Assembly (NCBI GenBank): GCA_013824045.1
Contig: PNND01000422.1
Coordinates: 1 to 13,791 of the forward strand
Reading direction: 5' to 3'
DNA from: Rhodobacter sp.
Lineage (GTDB): Bacteria; Pseudomonadota; Alphaproteobacteria; Rhodobacterales; Rhodobacteraceae
Length of the DNA: 13,791 nt
A program made the position numbers and the translations under genes. The first letter of the stretch is position 1; every line of letters begins with the position of its first letter. The notes below the pieces were generated by a model. It saw nothing but the letters and a program-made list of their open reading frames with translations. It was not told where the DNA came from and ran no database searches. Of this stretch, positions 1-9,768 are shown piece by piece.

Positions 1-83
1 TACTTGAGAAATTTGCTTCTCGGCCCGCAAGCCGACAGGCCCACAGCCAGAACGAGGATCAGAAAAACCCGGAAAAATCGCAT
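1..83 (-). CDS. Lipoprotein, 5' end only (truncated by window edge); possibly an L,D-transpeptidase
   Basis: A reading frame starts with ATG at 83 and runs off the left edge after 27 codons. It reads Met-Arg, then a hydrophobic stretch at residues 3-16, then the lipobox L-S-A-C with the lipidated Cys at residue 19, followed by GPRSKFLK. This is a textbook lipoprotein signal peptide, so the mature protein should be anchored in the envelope. A purine-rich AAGGCGGG stretch about 9 bases before the ATG can serve as ribosome-binding site. The mature start, with SKF close after the Cys and a next codon beginning TA (Tyr or a stop), reminds me of small L,D-transpeptidase lipoproteins of Rhodobacterales. 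That part is memory-based inference and weak. The gene follows the methyltransferase gene on the same strand after about 105 bases and may be cotranscribed with it or have its own promoter. Confidence 0.65.
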   Translation of the reverse strand, partial: MRFFRVFLILVLAVGLSACGPRSKFLK

Positions 84-188
84 ACTACTGCCCGCCTTGC
101 CGTTTCTTGCCGTTATTTTTTCCACGCGTTTAGAGCAAATTCCCGAGTCTGGCTAGGCAGCCATTCGGACGGGGCACTCACGGATGTG

Positions 189-1412
189 TCATCTGCTGAA
201 TCTTGCGGCAAGTTCGACATGGGATGACCAGCGGAACTGATCCACGACCTGCACCCAATCAAGGTTCCATCCGGCCTGTACCAGAATCCGCGCATCGCGG
301 GCGAAGGTGGCGGGGTTGCAGGACACGGCGGCGATGACGGGAACCTTGCTGCGGGCAAGGGTGGCGAATTGCGCTTCGGCCCCGGCACGCGGCGGGTCGA
401 TCACCACGGCGTCGATCCCTTTGAATTCATCGGGTTCCAGCGGGCGGCGGAAGAGATCGCGGGTTTCGGTGACGATCTTCTTGAGGCCCTCGGTATTCCG
501 CCAGGCCTTTTCCATCGCGGCGGTCATGGCGGCGTCGCCTTCAACCGCGTGCACCTCGGCCTGTTCTGCCAGGGGCAGGGCAAAGGTGCCGCATCCGGCG
601 AAGAGGTCGGCGATGCGGCGGGCGTTGGGGCCGATGGCATCGGTCACGGCAGCAAGGAGCGCGGCTTCGCCCTGTTCGGTGGCCTGCAGGAAGGCGGCGG
701 GGGGCGGGGCGACAAGGGCCTTGCCGAAACGCTGCATCGGTGCGGCGCGGAGGGCGACGGTTTCGCCATTCCATGTCAGCCGGGACAGGCCGTGCTGTTC
801 GGCAAGGCGGGCGAGTTCAAGTTGGAGGCCGGACTCCAGCGGTTTGCCCCCGGTCACGGAGATATCAGGCCCAGCAAGGCTGCGCGTGACCATCAGCGCC
901 AGTTCGACGGTGCGCGATCCGCCAAGGCGGGTGATCGCCTCTAGCACAGGGAAGGTGGCGATGAGGTCGGGGTGAAGGAGTTGGCAGTTCGGGATCGGGA
1001 TAATCAGATCCGACCCGCGGGCATGAAAACCCAGCAGCGCGCCGCCCTTTGTCTTGCGCGCGGCCAATGTGGCGCGGCGGCGGGAACGGGGGGGCGAGGT
1101 GAGCGTGGGGCGGAACGGGGCATCGAGGCCTTGCGCCGACAGAGCGCCGCGGACGATGCCCTGTTTCCAGTTTTCGACAAAGGGATCGGAGGCGTGCTGC
1201 AACAGGCAACCGCCACAGGTGCGGGCGTGGCTGCAGGGGGGTTTCTTGCGGTCTGGCGACGGGGTCAGGATACGCGCATCGGTCAGGTGATCGCCTTTCA
1301 GCGTTCCTTCAACCTCTTCACCCGGCAGGGCCTGCGAGACGTAGATCGGGCCATCGGGGCCTTTGGCGATGCCGTCGCCATGATGGCCAAGCCGTTCGAT
1401 GGTGAGGATCAC
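189..1412 (-). CDS. Class I SAM-dependent RNA methyltransferase, RlmD/RumA-like (23S rRNA m5U)
   Basis: 407 residues. This family transfers a methyl group from S-adenosylmethionine to C5 of a uridine, in RlmD at U1939 of 23S rRNA. Residues 1-55 look like a TRAM RNA-binding domain. Cys60, Cys66, Cys69 and Cys143 fit the iron-sulfur cluster ligands of RumA-type enzymes. The Rossmann methyltransferase domain fills the C-terminal half: the SAM-binding motif DLFAGCGTFALP is at 269-280, the DPPRAG motif at 339-344, and the catalytic Cys365 lies in SCNPATFARD. It starts with GTG at 1412, and this GTG overlaps the TGA of the upstream ABC gene (GTGA, 4 bp). An AGGAAG ribosome-binding site at 1420-1425 supports this start. 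It is the last gene of the long minus-strand operon. Family membership is firm. The exact target base (RlmD, or an RlmC- or TrmA-like role) cannot be proved from sequence alone. Confidence 0.92.
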   Translation of the reverse strand: MILTIERLGHHGDGIAKGPDGPIYVSQALPGEEVEGTLKGDHLTDARILTPSPDRKKPPCSHARTCGGCLLQHASDPFVENWKQGIVRGALSAQGLDAPFRPTLTSPPRSRRRATLAARKTKGGALLGFHARGSDLIIPIPNCQLLHPDLIATFPVLEAITRLGGSRTVELALMVTRSLAGPDISVTGGKPLESGLQLELARLAEQHGLSRLTWNGETVALRAAPMQRFGKALVAPPPAAFLQATEQGEAALLAAVTDAIGPNARRIADLFAGCGTFALPLAEQAEVHAVEGDAAMTAAMEKAWRNTEGLKKIVTETRDLFRRPLEPDEFKGIDAVVIDPPRAGAEAQFATLARSKVPVIAAVSCNPATFARDARILVQAGWNLDWVQVVDQFRWSSHVELAARFSR

Positions 1413-3255
1413 TCTGCCGCTTCCTTTTCATCAGTGCCGATGAACCCGCCGGATTGGCGGTTCCAATAGCGCGCATACAAACCGCCCTTCGCGAGCAGTT
1501 GGTCATGCGTGCCTTCTTCGACAATGCGGCCCGTGTCCAGCACGACGATGCGATCCATGGCCGAGATGGTGGAGAGGCGGTGCGCGATGGCAAGCACCGT
1601 TTTGCCCTGCATGACACGGTCGAGGGCTTGTTGAATGTTGGCCTCTACTTCGGAGTCGAGGGCGGAAGTGGCCTCGTCCAGCACTAGGATGGGGGCGTCC
1701 TTGAGGAAGGCGCGGGCAAGGGCGATGCGCTGGCGCTGGCCGCCCGACAGTTTCACGCCGCGTTCGCCGAGGAAGGCGTCATAGCCTTTGCGGCCATTGT
1801 GATCGATCATGTTGATGATGAAATCATGCGCCTCGGCGGCGCGGGCGGCGGCGATGATTTCCTCTTCTGACGCGCCCGGTTTGCCATAGGCGATGTTGTC
1901 GCGGGCCGAGCGGTTGAACATCGCGGTTTCCTGCGTGACCATGCCGATCTGGCTGCGCAGGGATTCCTGCGTGATGGTGCGAACATCGTGACCATCGACA
2001 AGGATCGCGCCTTTTTCGGTGTCATAGAGCCGCAACAGGAGCGAGACGAGCGAGGATTTGCCCGCGCCGGAGGCCCCGACGATGCCCAGTTTTTCGCCCG
2101 CGCGGATGGTCAGGTCGATATCTTCCACCCCGCCGCGCTGGCGGCCGTAGGCGAAGGTGGCGTGGTCATAGCGGATCTCGCCCCGGATCGGCGGCAGATC
2201 GCGGGCATCAGGGGCATCGGCAAGGGCGTGGGGCACGGCGAGGGTTTTCATGCCATCCTCGACCTCTCCCACGCTGGTGTAGATGGACATGAGGGTGAAG
2301 CTGACCCAGCCCGACATCTGGGCGATGCGCATGGCGATGGCACCCGAGGCCGCGATGTCGCCAGCGGTGGCGGCGCCTTGCATCCACAAAAGCACCGTGC
2401 CGCCGATGAGGAGGACGGGCAGGATGCCCGCGATCGTCATCAAGGACAGGCGGAACCATGTGGAGATGACGCCGAATTCGAGGGATTTTTCGCGGAACAC
2501 CTCCATCGACTTCAGCGCGACACGATCCTCGAAGGCGGCATGGGCGAAAAGCTTGACCGTCTTGATGTTGGTGATCGTGTCGACCACCTGCCCCGACACC
2601 ATGGCGCGGGCCGAGGCGCGGGCGGCGGAATTGACGCGGACGCGGGGCATGAAGAAACGGATCAGCAGGACATAGGCCACCAGCCAAACGGCCAGCGCGA
2701 TGGCGATGCGGTAGTCGATGACCAGCAGGAACACGACCGAACCGATCACGGAGGCCAGCGCGAAACAGACCGTGTTGATAACCTCGGTAGCGACATCGGT
2801 GACGGCGCGGGCGGCCTGCATCTGTTTGGTGGCGATGCGGCCTGCGAAATCGTTGTCAAAGAAGGTGACGGCCTGACCCAGCGTCCAGCGGTGCAGGCGC
2901 GAGAGCACCAGCGGCAGGACATTGGGGCCGACGATGATGGAGTTCGAGGCCGAGGAGACGCCAAAGGCGACGGGGCGCAGGACCATGTAGAAGAAGATGA
3001 AAATCGCGATGAGCTGCCAGTGATCGGCAAAGAACCGGTCGGGGCCGGAGCCGATGGCGGCATCAATCACCCAACCAAGGATGAGGGCTGAGACGACCTC
3101 TGTCACCCCGGCAAGCGAGGAGAGGATGCCCGCGACGATGAGCATGGGCCAAGACCCGCGCAGGGACCAGTTCATGAAGGCGCCAAGGCTGCGCGGGGGC
3201 GGGCCATCGGCGGGGCGGAAGGCATCGATCAGGCCACCCAGAGAGCGGGCAAGGT

Positions 3256-3259
<4 letters not shown>
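1409..3259 (-). CDS. ABC exporter half-transporter, fused permease and ATPase (second of tandem pair)
   Basis: 616 residues, an MsbA/multidrug-type (subfamily B) half-transporter with an N-terminal six-helix membrane domain (about 35-330) and a C-terminal nucleotide-binding domain (about 360-600). It should sit in the inner membrane and export an unknown substrate as a dimer. All ATPase motifs are intact: Walker A GASGAGKS at 395-402, a Q-loop Gln near 443, signature LSGGQ at 504-508, Walker B ILVLDE at 524-529 with catalytic Glu529, and the H-loop His560. FDNDFAGRI (134-142) in the membrane domain is shared, with variation, by its neighbour. The ATG start at 3259 overlaps the neighbour's stop (ATGA, 4 bp), and a GAGG lies 8-9 bases upstream. 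The strong similarity and tight coupling suggest a heterodimer with the next entry, although two homodimers remain possible. The substrate is unknown. Confidence 0.93.
1420..1425 (-). promoter_or_regulatory. Ribosome-binding site for the RNA methyltransferase
   Basis: AGGAAG on the minus strand, 7 bases before the GTG at 1412. It lies inside the last codons of the upstream ABC gene and supports the GTG start with its 4 bp overlap. Confidence 0.6.
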
Positions 3260-5103
<1,844 letters not shown>

Positions 5104-5163
5104 GGGTGAAGCCTCTTGCGTGTGGGCTGATCATATAGCCCTGAACGCCGGAAAGGGAAACCG

Positions 5164-6303
5164 TCAGCGCAGGAGATCGGCCTTTGTCAGCCGCAGGTCG
5201 GAGGCGAGCCATGCGCGTTCCAGCCGTTTGAGTTCCTGCCCCAGCAAAGGGCCGACAAGATTGGGCAGGTCGGCGGCAGTGATGGGAAAGCGGGTTTGCG
5301 CGCCGCGCGCCACTTCGGATTGCCAGTGCTGCGGGAGGGGCTGTTCCAGCATGGCAGCGCGCAGCAGCATCGCATCCGAGGCGAGATCGGCGCCGAGTTG
5401 CTGGCCCAGAACGGCGGGGGTGAGCGTGCCGCTGACCGCATCGCGCAGGCGGGCAAGATCGCGGGAGTCGGCACGGGATAAGCGCAGCGCATCGGTCAGG
5501 TCTGCGCCGCCGAGAACGGCCATACGGCGCAGCCAGCGCGGCGGGATGCCCTGTTCCAGATGGATCAGGGGCGCAAGGGCGCGGTGATCGGTGCCGGGAA
5601 GCAGCGCGGTCAGCACACCCGATTGCGCCATGCTGGCGACCGACGGGGCGGGATCGGGGGCAGCGAGAAGTTTGCGGAATTCCGCGCCCACGCGTTCGCG
5701 CGACAGCGCGGCAAGGCCATCAATCCCGGCAGCGCAGGCGGCCAGACCATCGGCATCGATCCCCTTTGCCGGATCACCATACCAGGCGTGGAAGCGGAAA
5801 AAGCGCAGGATGCGGAGGTAATCCTCACGGATTCGCGCGGACGGATCGCCAACAAAGCGCAGGTGGCGAGCGCGCAGATCAGGCAGGCCACCCAGCGGAT
5901 CGACGACCGTCCCGTCCGGGCGGGCGTAAAGCGCGTTCATCGTGAAGTCGCGGCGGGCGGCGTCTTCCTCGAGTCTGACTGAGAAGGCGACGGTCGCGTG
6001 GCGGCCATCGGTTGCAACATCGCGCCGGAAGGTGGTGACTTCGTGCGGTTTGCCACTTGCCACGATGGTGACGGTGCCGTGGTCGATCCCTGTGGGTACG
6101 GGTTTCAGGTCGGCCGCGCGGGCGAGGTCCATGACCCGATCGGGGGTGGCGTCGGTGGCGATGTCCACGTCCTGCACCGGCATGCCAAGCAGATCATTGC
6201 GGACACAGCCGCCGACGAAAAGCGCCTGATGGCCGCCTGCCATGAGGGCCGCGCAAACGGCTTGGGTGGCGGGGTCTTTGATCCACGCGCCGTGCAGTTT
6301 CAC
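5164..6303 (-). CDS. CCA tRNA nucleotidyltransferase / poly(A) polymerase family (class II)
   Basis: 379 residues when started at GTG 6303. The enzyme adds or repairs the 3'-CCA end of tRNAs using CTP and ATP in the cytoplasm. The nucleotidyltransferase core is clear: GG at 31-32 in the LFVGGCVRNDLLG motif, metal-binding Asp45 and Asp47 in QDVDIATD, RRDFTMNALY at 117-126 (base recognition), and RIREDYLRILRFFRFHA at 158-173 opening the helical neck and tRNA-binding region. The same frame is open back to 6396, but those extra 31 residues would overlap the Nudix gene deeply and lack family character. The GTG at 6303 makes a GTGA overlap (6300-6303) with the Nudix stop and is preceded by an AGGG. 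A poly(A) polymerase activity cannot be excluded, because the two activities share this fold, but the length and lone copy here favour CCA addition. Confidence 0.9.
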   Translation of the reverse strand: MKLHGAWIKDPATQAVCAALMAGGHQALFVGGCVRNDLLGMPVQDVDIATDATPDRVMDLARAADLKPVPTGIDHGTVTIVASGKPHEVTTFRRDVATDGRHATVAFSVRLEEDAARRDFTMNALYARPDGTVVDPLGGLPDLRARHLRFVGDPSARIREDYLRILRFFRFHAWYGDPAKGIDADGLAACAAGIDGLAALSRERVGAEFRKLLAAPDPAPSVASMAQSGVLTALLPGTDHRALAPLIHLEQGIPPRWLRRMAVLGGADLTDALRLSRADSRDLARLRDAVSGTLTPAVLGQQLGADLASDAMLLRAAMLEQPLPQHWQSEVARGAQTRFPITAADLPNLVGPLLGQELKRLERAWLASDLRLTKADLLR

Positions 6304-6896
6304 GGCTGCACCCTGTCGGCCAGCCCGCGCAGGATGCGGGCAGTGGCGCCCCAGATGTAATAGGGGCCGTAGGGCACCGCATAGTAGCGCCGCCATTCAT
6401 TGCGCCAGCGGCGGCGTTCGATGCCGAAATTGTCGGGGTTCAGCACATGGTGCAGGGGAACGGTGAACACCTCTTCCACCTCGCCCGCTTCGGGCACGGG
6501 GGTGAAGGGCGCGCGGACGAAGCCGAGAACGGGCGTGACCGTGAAGCCGGTCACGGTTTCATGGGGCGGCAGGGTTCCGGCGATTTCCACGAGATCGGGG
6601 GGAAGACCCACCTCTTCGCGGCTTTCGCGCAGGGCCGTGGCGATGACGCCATCATCGCCCTGATCCACCTTGCCGCCCGGCAAGGCGATTTGCCCGGGGT
6701 GGTGTTTCAGGTGCGAGGCGCGTTTCGTGAGGATCAGGCGGGGGGTTTCGGGGTGAAGCCAGACGGCCAGAAGCACCGCCGCCGGACGCAGAACGCGGCC
6801 CGGCGGCAGGGTGATTGCAGGGTTCAGGTCAAAATCCGAAGAGGGCCGCGCAGCGCGGTTGAGGGCCTTGCGCAGCTTGTCTTCGAGATCATGCAT
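6300..6896 (-). CDS. CoA pyrophosphatase, NudL-type Nudix hydrolase
   Basis: 198 residues when started at ATG 6896. This family hydrolyses coenzyme A and derivatives to 3',5'-ADP and 4'-phosphopantetheine. The CoA-specific motif region is visible: TKRASHLKHHPGQ (57-69), then ALPGGKVDQGD (71-81), then the metal-binding REsrEEvG (90-97), and the family-typical C-terminal IWGATARILRGLAD. An in-frame ATG at 6944 would add 16 Pro/Ser/Arg-rich residues lying entirely inside the upstream hslO gene. I prefer 6896 because MHDLEDKLRKAL is a natural helical start and gives an 8 bp overlap (ATGCATGA) with the hslO stop. Neither start has a strong ribosome-binding site, so translation is probably coupled to hslO and the start is less certain than the function. 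It overlaps the CCA gene by 4 bp downstream. Confidence 0.88.
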   Translation of the reverse strand: MHDLEDKLRKALNRAARPSSDFDLNPAITLPPGRVLRPAAVLLAVWLHPETPRLILTKRASHLKHHPGQIALPGGKVDQGDDGVIATALRESREEVGLPPDLVEIAGTLPPHETVTGFTVTPVLGFVRAPFTPVPEAGEVEEVFTVPLHHVLNPDNFGIERRRWRNEWRRYYAVPYGPYYIWGATARILRGLADRVQP

Positions 6897-7884
6897 CCGG
6901 GGACTTTGTCGCCTCGAACCCGACGGTGGCGGGATCGAGTTCATAATGGGCGCTGCAGAATTGGCAATCTGCGGTGACCAAACCTTCGGCTGTGGTCATA
7001 TAGGCGATGTCCTTGGCCGAATAGATGGACAGCGAGTTGCGGACCTTTTCTTCGGAACAGGAGCAGCCGAAGCGGACGGGTTGTGCATCGAAGACGCGCG
7101 GCTCTTCTTCGTGGAAGAGGCGGACCAGCAGATCGGTGGGCTGGACCGAGGGGCCGATGAGTTCCATCTCTTCGACCGTGTCGAGAAGGAAGTTCACGCG
7201 GTTCCAGTTTTCGCCTTCTTCCCCCGACAGGATATCGGCATGGGTGAGCAGGCCGCCTTCGCCGGTGGCCCCGGCATTGGCGACAAAGGGCGATGCCTTG
7301 GGCATGTGCTGCAGCATCACGCCGCCCGCGCGCCAATGCAGCGGCTGACCGGGCGTCTGGCTTTTGCCGAAGGTGACGGCGAAACGGGTGGGCAGCTGTT
7401 CGGATTGCGCGAAATAGGTTTCCGCACAGGATGACAGCGAGCCGCCCGCGATGGGGGTGATGCCGGAATAGGGAACGTTGCCTTCGCCCTGATCAATCAG
7501 CACGGCGAGATAGCCTTCGCCGATCTGGCTGAAGGGGTCGGCATCGGGATCGAGGCGGTCCTTGTCAAAGCTGGCATAGGCGCGGATGCGGGCGCTTTGG
7601 CCATCTTCGCTGGGGCCGTAGTAATCGGTTGCGATCAGCCGGGCGGGGCCTTTGCCGCGCACCTGCAGCGACAGTTTCCAGCGCAGCTTGATGGCCTGAC
7701 CGATGAGCGCGGTCAGCAGGGCGGCTTCGGCCACCAGCGCCTCGATCTGCGGGGGGTAGTCGTGCTGACCCAGAACCTGATCCAATACGCCATCCAGCCG
7801 CGCCACGCGGCCGCGGATATCGGAACGATCAAGTTGAAACGGCAGGACGGTATCGTCCCAGGCGAGTTGAGAGCCGATGGTCAT
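6889..7884 (-). CDS. hslO: Hsp33 family redox-regulated chaperone HslO
   Basis: 331 residues. Hsp33 is a cytoplasmic holdase chaperone that is switched on by oxidation or bleach stress when its C-terminal cysteines release zinc and form disulfides. Those cysteines are all present: C274-x-C276, 30 residues, then C307-x-x-C310, matching the CXC-X(27-32)-CXXC redox switch. The N-terminal domain carries the usual alternating substrate-binding body. The frame is open upstream to 8304, but that extension lies antisense to the Nudix gene and is low-quality Pro/Arg-rich sequence. ATG at 7884 has a strong AGGAAA ribosome-binding site and gives the normal N-terminus. At 331 residues it is somewhat longer than the E. 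coli protein (about 290). It is the first gene of the minus-strand operon, so the promoter should lie in the 69 bp gap before the divergent Nudix gene. Confidence 0.95.
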   Translation of the reverse strand: MTIGSQLAWDDTVLPFQLDRSDIRGRVARLDGVLDQVLGQHDYPPQIEALVAEAALLTALIGQAIKLRWKLSLQVRGKGPARLIATDYYGPSEDGQSARIRAYASFDKDRLDPDADPFSQIGEGYLAVLIDQGEGNVPYSGITPIAGGSLSSCAETYFAQSEQLPTRFAVTFGKSQTPGQPLHWRAGGVMLQHMPKASPFVANAGATGEGGLLTHADILSGEEGENWNRVNFLLDTVEEMELIGPSVQPTDLLVRLFHEEEPRVFDAQPVRFGCSCSEEKVRNSLSIYSAKDIAYMTTAEGLVTADCQFCSAHYELDPATVGFEATKSPDA

Positions 7885-7953
7885 TGGGTTTCCTGATTGT
7901 GCCTGCCCCGAATAGCGCGGCATTATGCGATGAGCAACTGTGGGGCAAAACAG
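7885..7953. promoter_or_regulatory. Divergent intergenic region between hslO and the Nudix gene; tentative hslO promoter
   Basis: This 69 bp gap must hold the promoter of the hslO operon and possibly that of the Nudix gene. On the minus strand, CATAAT (bases 7922-7927) matches a sigma-70 -10 box at five of six positions and would put the transcript start about 30 bases before the hslO ATG. No clear -35 box stands 17 bases upstream (TTTTGC is the candidate). I could not make out a heat-shock (RpoH) promoter. Inference only. Confidence 0.3.
7889..7894 (-). promoter_or_regulatory. hslO: Ribosome-binding site for hslO
   Basis: AGGAAA on the minus strand, with its AGGA core 6 bases before ATG 7884. 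It is the best Shine-Dalgarno match near this gene and settles the start against the much longer open frame. Confidence 0.7.
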
Positions 7954-8400
7954 ATGATCCGTCGATATGGGGAGCCAGTGCAGCAAGGTCAACGGTACCG
8001 GCGCAGGCCGGGGGTCTATGCCATCCTGCTGGACGGGGATCATCTGCTGGCCACGCATCAGGCGGAACCAGTGCCGGAGTATCAGCTTCCCGGTGGGGGC
8101 ATCGACAAGGGCGAGCATCCGATCGCCGCCCTGCACCGCGAGGTGTTTGAGGAAACGGGGTGGCGGATCGCGCTGGATCGTCGGTTGGGGGCGTTCCGGC
8201 GGTTTACCTATATGCCGGAATATGACCTCTGGGCGGAGAAGCTGTGCACGGTCTATCTGGCGCGGCCTGTGCGGCGGCTGGGCCCGCCATCGGAGGCGGG
8301 GCATCAGGCGGTGTGGATGTCTGTTGAGGCGGGGCTGGAAGTGCTGGGAAATCCCGGTGACCGGGCGATGCTGGGCCGCGCCTTGGGGATCAGGCGGTGA
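7954..8400 (+). CDS. Nudix hydrolase, substrate unknown
   Basis: 148 residues. The complete Nudix box GX5EX7REUXEEXGU is at 48-70 (G48, E54, then REVFEETGW at 62-70), so it should bind Mg2+ or Mn2+ and cleave a nucleoside diphosphate linked to another group. Nothing in the sequence fixes the substrate; sugar-nucleotides, damaged dNTPs and dinucleoside polyphosphates are all possible. The frame is open back to a TTG at 7897 with another ATG at 7930. I chose ATG 7954 because MIRRYGEP followed by RYRRRPGVYAIL is the usual start for this group in Rhodobacterales as I remember it, and a TGGGG lies about 9 bases upstream. It diverges from hslO, and its last 11 bases overlap the convergent regulator gene. 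It is unrelated in detail to the CoA-type Nudix enzyme in the operon opposite. Confidence 0.88.
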   Translation: MIRRYGEPVQQGQRYRRRPGVYAILLDGDHLLATHQAEPVPEYQLPGGGIDKGEHPIAALHREVFEETGWRIALDRRLGAFRRFTYMPEYDLWAEKLCTVYLARPVRRLGPPSEAGHQAVWMSVEAGLEVLGNPGDRAMLGRALGIRR

Positions 8401-9619
8401 CGTGGCTGCCGTGATAATCGAAGATCACGGCCGAGATATCATCGGGGAAATCGTTCGTTCCTGCGTGATCGGCGAGGCCGCTGCGCAAGGCGTGATGCAG
8501 AGCCTCACCCTGCAGGGATCGGTTCTGCTGCAGGATATAGGCGAGCCCGTCATTGCCAAGATCGCCGATGGGGCCGGGGCATTCGGTTATGCCGTCTGAA
8601 GGGATGGCCAGCCGGTCGCCGGGTTTCAGGCGCAGGGTGACCGACGGATAGGTGGCATTTGCCACCATGCCCACCGGAAAGCCGCCATCCCCGATCCAGA
8701 CAGGCGGGTGATGGCGCGACAGATGCAAGGGGTGAGGGTGGCCAGCCTGAACCAGTTCGACAGTTCCATCGGTAAGGTCGACGTCGGCATAGATCATGGT
8801 CAGATAGAGATCGCCCTGCTGATCGGCGCAGAGCAGGCGGTTGAGCCGTTCCACCACCGCATCGGGCGGCAGGGGGCGGCCATCCAGAAACGCGACATTC
8901 TGATCGCGCGACCGGCCTGACAAAAGCGCGGCAAGGCGCGCGGCCATGAGCGCCGAGGCGACGCCGTGACCGGAGACGTCGATGGAAAAAAGGGCGATTC
9001 GCCCCTGTTCGAGGGGAAACCAGCCCACCAGATCACCGCCAAGATGGCCGGATGGTTGCATGAGGAAGACAGCCTCGGCCCCGTTCATCTGAATGACGGT
9101 GTCGGGGATGAGGGACAGTTGCAGACGCCGCGCCTCGGCCAGATCGCGCTGGAGCGCGTCGTAGAGGCGTTCGAGATCCCGGTTCCGCTGCTGCAGTTCC
9201 GTCTGCATCTGCAGGATGCGTTCCCCGGCATGCAGGCGGGCCTGCAGTTCGGCGGGGTCGATCGGTTTGGTTAGAAAATCATCGGCCCCGCTTTCCAGCC
9301 CGTCTGCCACGGCGGCAGTGCCGGATTTCGCGCTGATGAGAACGAAGTAGCTGTAGGTGTCGCGTCGCAACGCCCGGAAGGCGCGGCAAAGCTCTGGCCC
9401 CGACATGCCGGGCATGACCCAGTCGCTGAGGACAATGTCAAACCGCCCCTCTTGCGCCAGCGCCAGCGCCTGCTGGCCAGAGGCGGCCTGCGCCACATCA
9501 TAGCCCCAGCGGGCAAGTTGCATGGCAAGCATCTGCCGTTGTGCCGCACTGTCATCCGTGACCAGAACCCGCCGGGCATTGACCGGACTTCCAAACGACC
9601 CTTGCACCGCTATCCCCAT
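8390..9619 (-). CDS. Response regulator fused to PP2C/SpoIIE-type serine phosphatase (RsbU/RbaY-like)
   Basis: 409 residues in three parts. A CheY-like receiver domain (about 16-132) has acidic Asp22 and Asp23, phospho-acceptor Asp66 in LSDWVMPG, Ser96 and Lys118. A helical linker (about 133-170) resembles a coiled coil. A PPM/SpoIIE phosphatase domain (about 178-404) has metal-site motifs GGD at 194-196, DVSGHG at 214-219, SDGITE at 341-346 and DDIS at 393-396. All catalytic residues look intact. By analogy with RsbU/RssB-type proteins and RbaY of Rhodobacter capsulatus, it likely dephosphorylates an anti-anti-sigma factor (STAS protein) when its receiver is phosphorylated, so it would control an alternative sigma factor or a similar output. 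No STAS protein, anti-sigma kinase or histidine kinase gene is in the window, so the partners are elsewhere. An HPt gene lies divergently just upstream. The ATG at 9619 has a GGGG 8 bases upstream. Confidence 0.9.
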   Translation of the reverse strand: MGIAVQGSFGSPVNARRVLVTDDSAAQRQMLAMQLARWGYDVAQAASGQQALALAQEGRFDIVLSDWVMPGMSGPELCRAFRALRRDTYSYFVLISAKSGTAAVADGLESGADDFLTKPIDPAELQARLHAGERILQMQTELQQRNRDLERLYDALQRDLAEARRLQLSLIPDTVIQMNGAEAVFLMQPSGHLGGDLVGWFPLEQGRIALFSIDVSGHGVASALMAARLAALLSGRSRDQNVAFLDGRPLPPDAVVERLNRLLCADQQGDLYLTMIYADVDLTDGTVELVQAGHPHPLHLSRHHPPVWIGDGGFPVGMVANATYPSVTLRLKPGDRLAIPSDGITECPGPIGDLGNDGLAYILQQNRSLQGEALHHALRSGLADHAGTNDFPDDISAVIFDYHGSHVTA

Positions 9620-9768
9620 TCTGAAACCCCGGCATCACCATAGGACGCGAGGCTTAAGCAGCGGTGAAAGCCGCAAATTCTCATGATTTGAGGGGGTGGC
9701 ATTTACCCTTGGTTGACCACCGGCGCGCAAGGTGTGGCGGTGGGGAATATCTGAACCGGGGTGGTGAA
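9620..9768. promoter_or_regulatory. Divergent control region between the regulator-phosphatase and HPt genes
   Basis: 149 bp lie between the two divergent signalling genes. The region contains small dyads: CAAAT/ATTTG (9674-9678 with 9686-9690) in its only AT-rich patch, and GCGG/CCGC (9661-9664 with 9671-9674). TTGACC at 9713-9718 could be a -35 box for the HPt gene, but no convincing -10 box follows at the right distance. Promoters for both genes are expected here. I cannot place them with confidence. Confidence 0.3.

Noticed and set aside
84..188. Possible terminator or promoter between the methyltransferase and the lipoprotein
   Set aside because: An A-rich stretch and a TTGCTC-N17-TAACGG reading exist on the minus strand, but the -10 match is poor and I found no GC stem with a T-run.
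6897..6944. 16-residue extension of the CoA pyrophosphatase
   Set aside because: The extra residues are Pro/Ser/Arg-rich and lie inside hslO. The internal ATG gives a natural start and a short overlap. This is less certain than the other start choices because neither start has a good ribosome-binding site.
7885..8304. Upstream extension of the hslO frame to 8304
   Set aside because: It is antisense to the Nudix gene and has no chaperone-like sequence. The strong AGGAAA site and family-like start are at 7884.
9664..9768. 35-residue N-terminal extension of the HPt protein
   Set aside because: Its composition is unlike an HPt domain, and ATG 9769 has a GGGGTGG immediately upstream and gives a complete domain.
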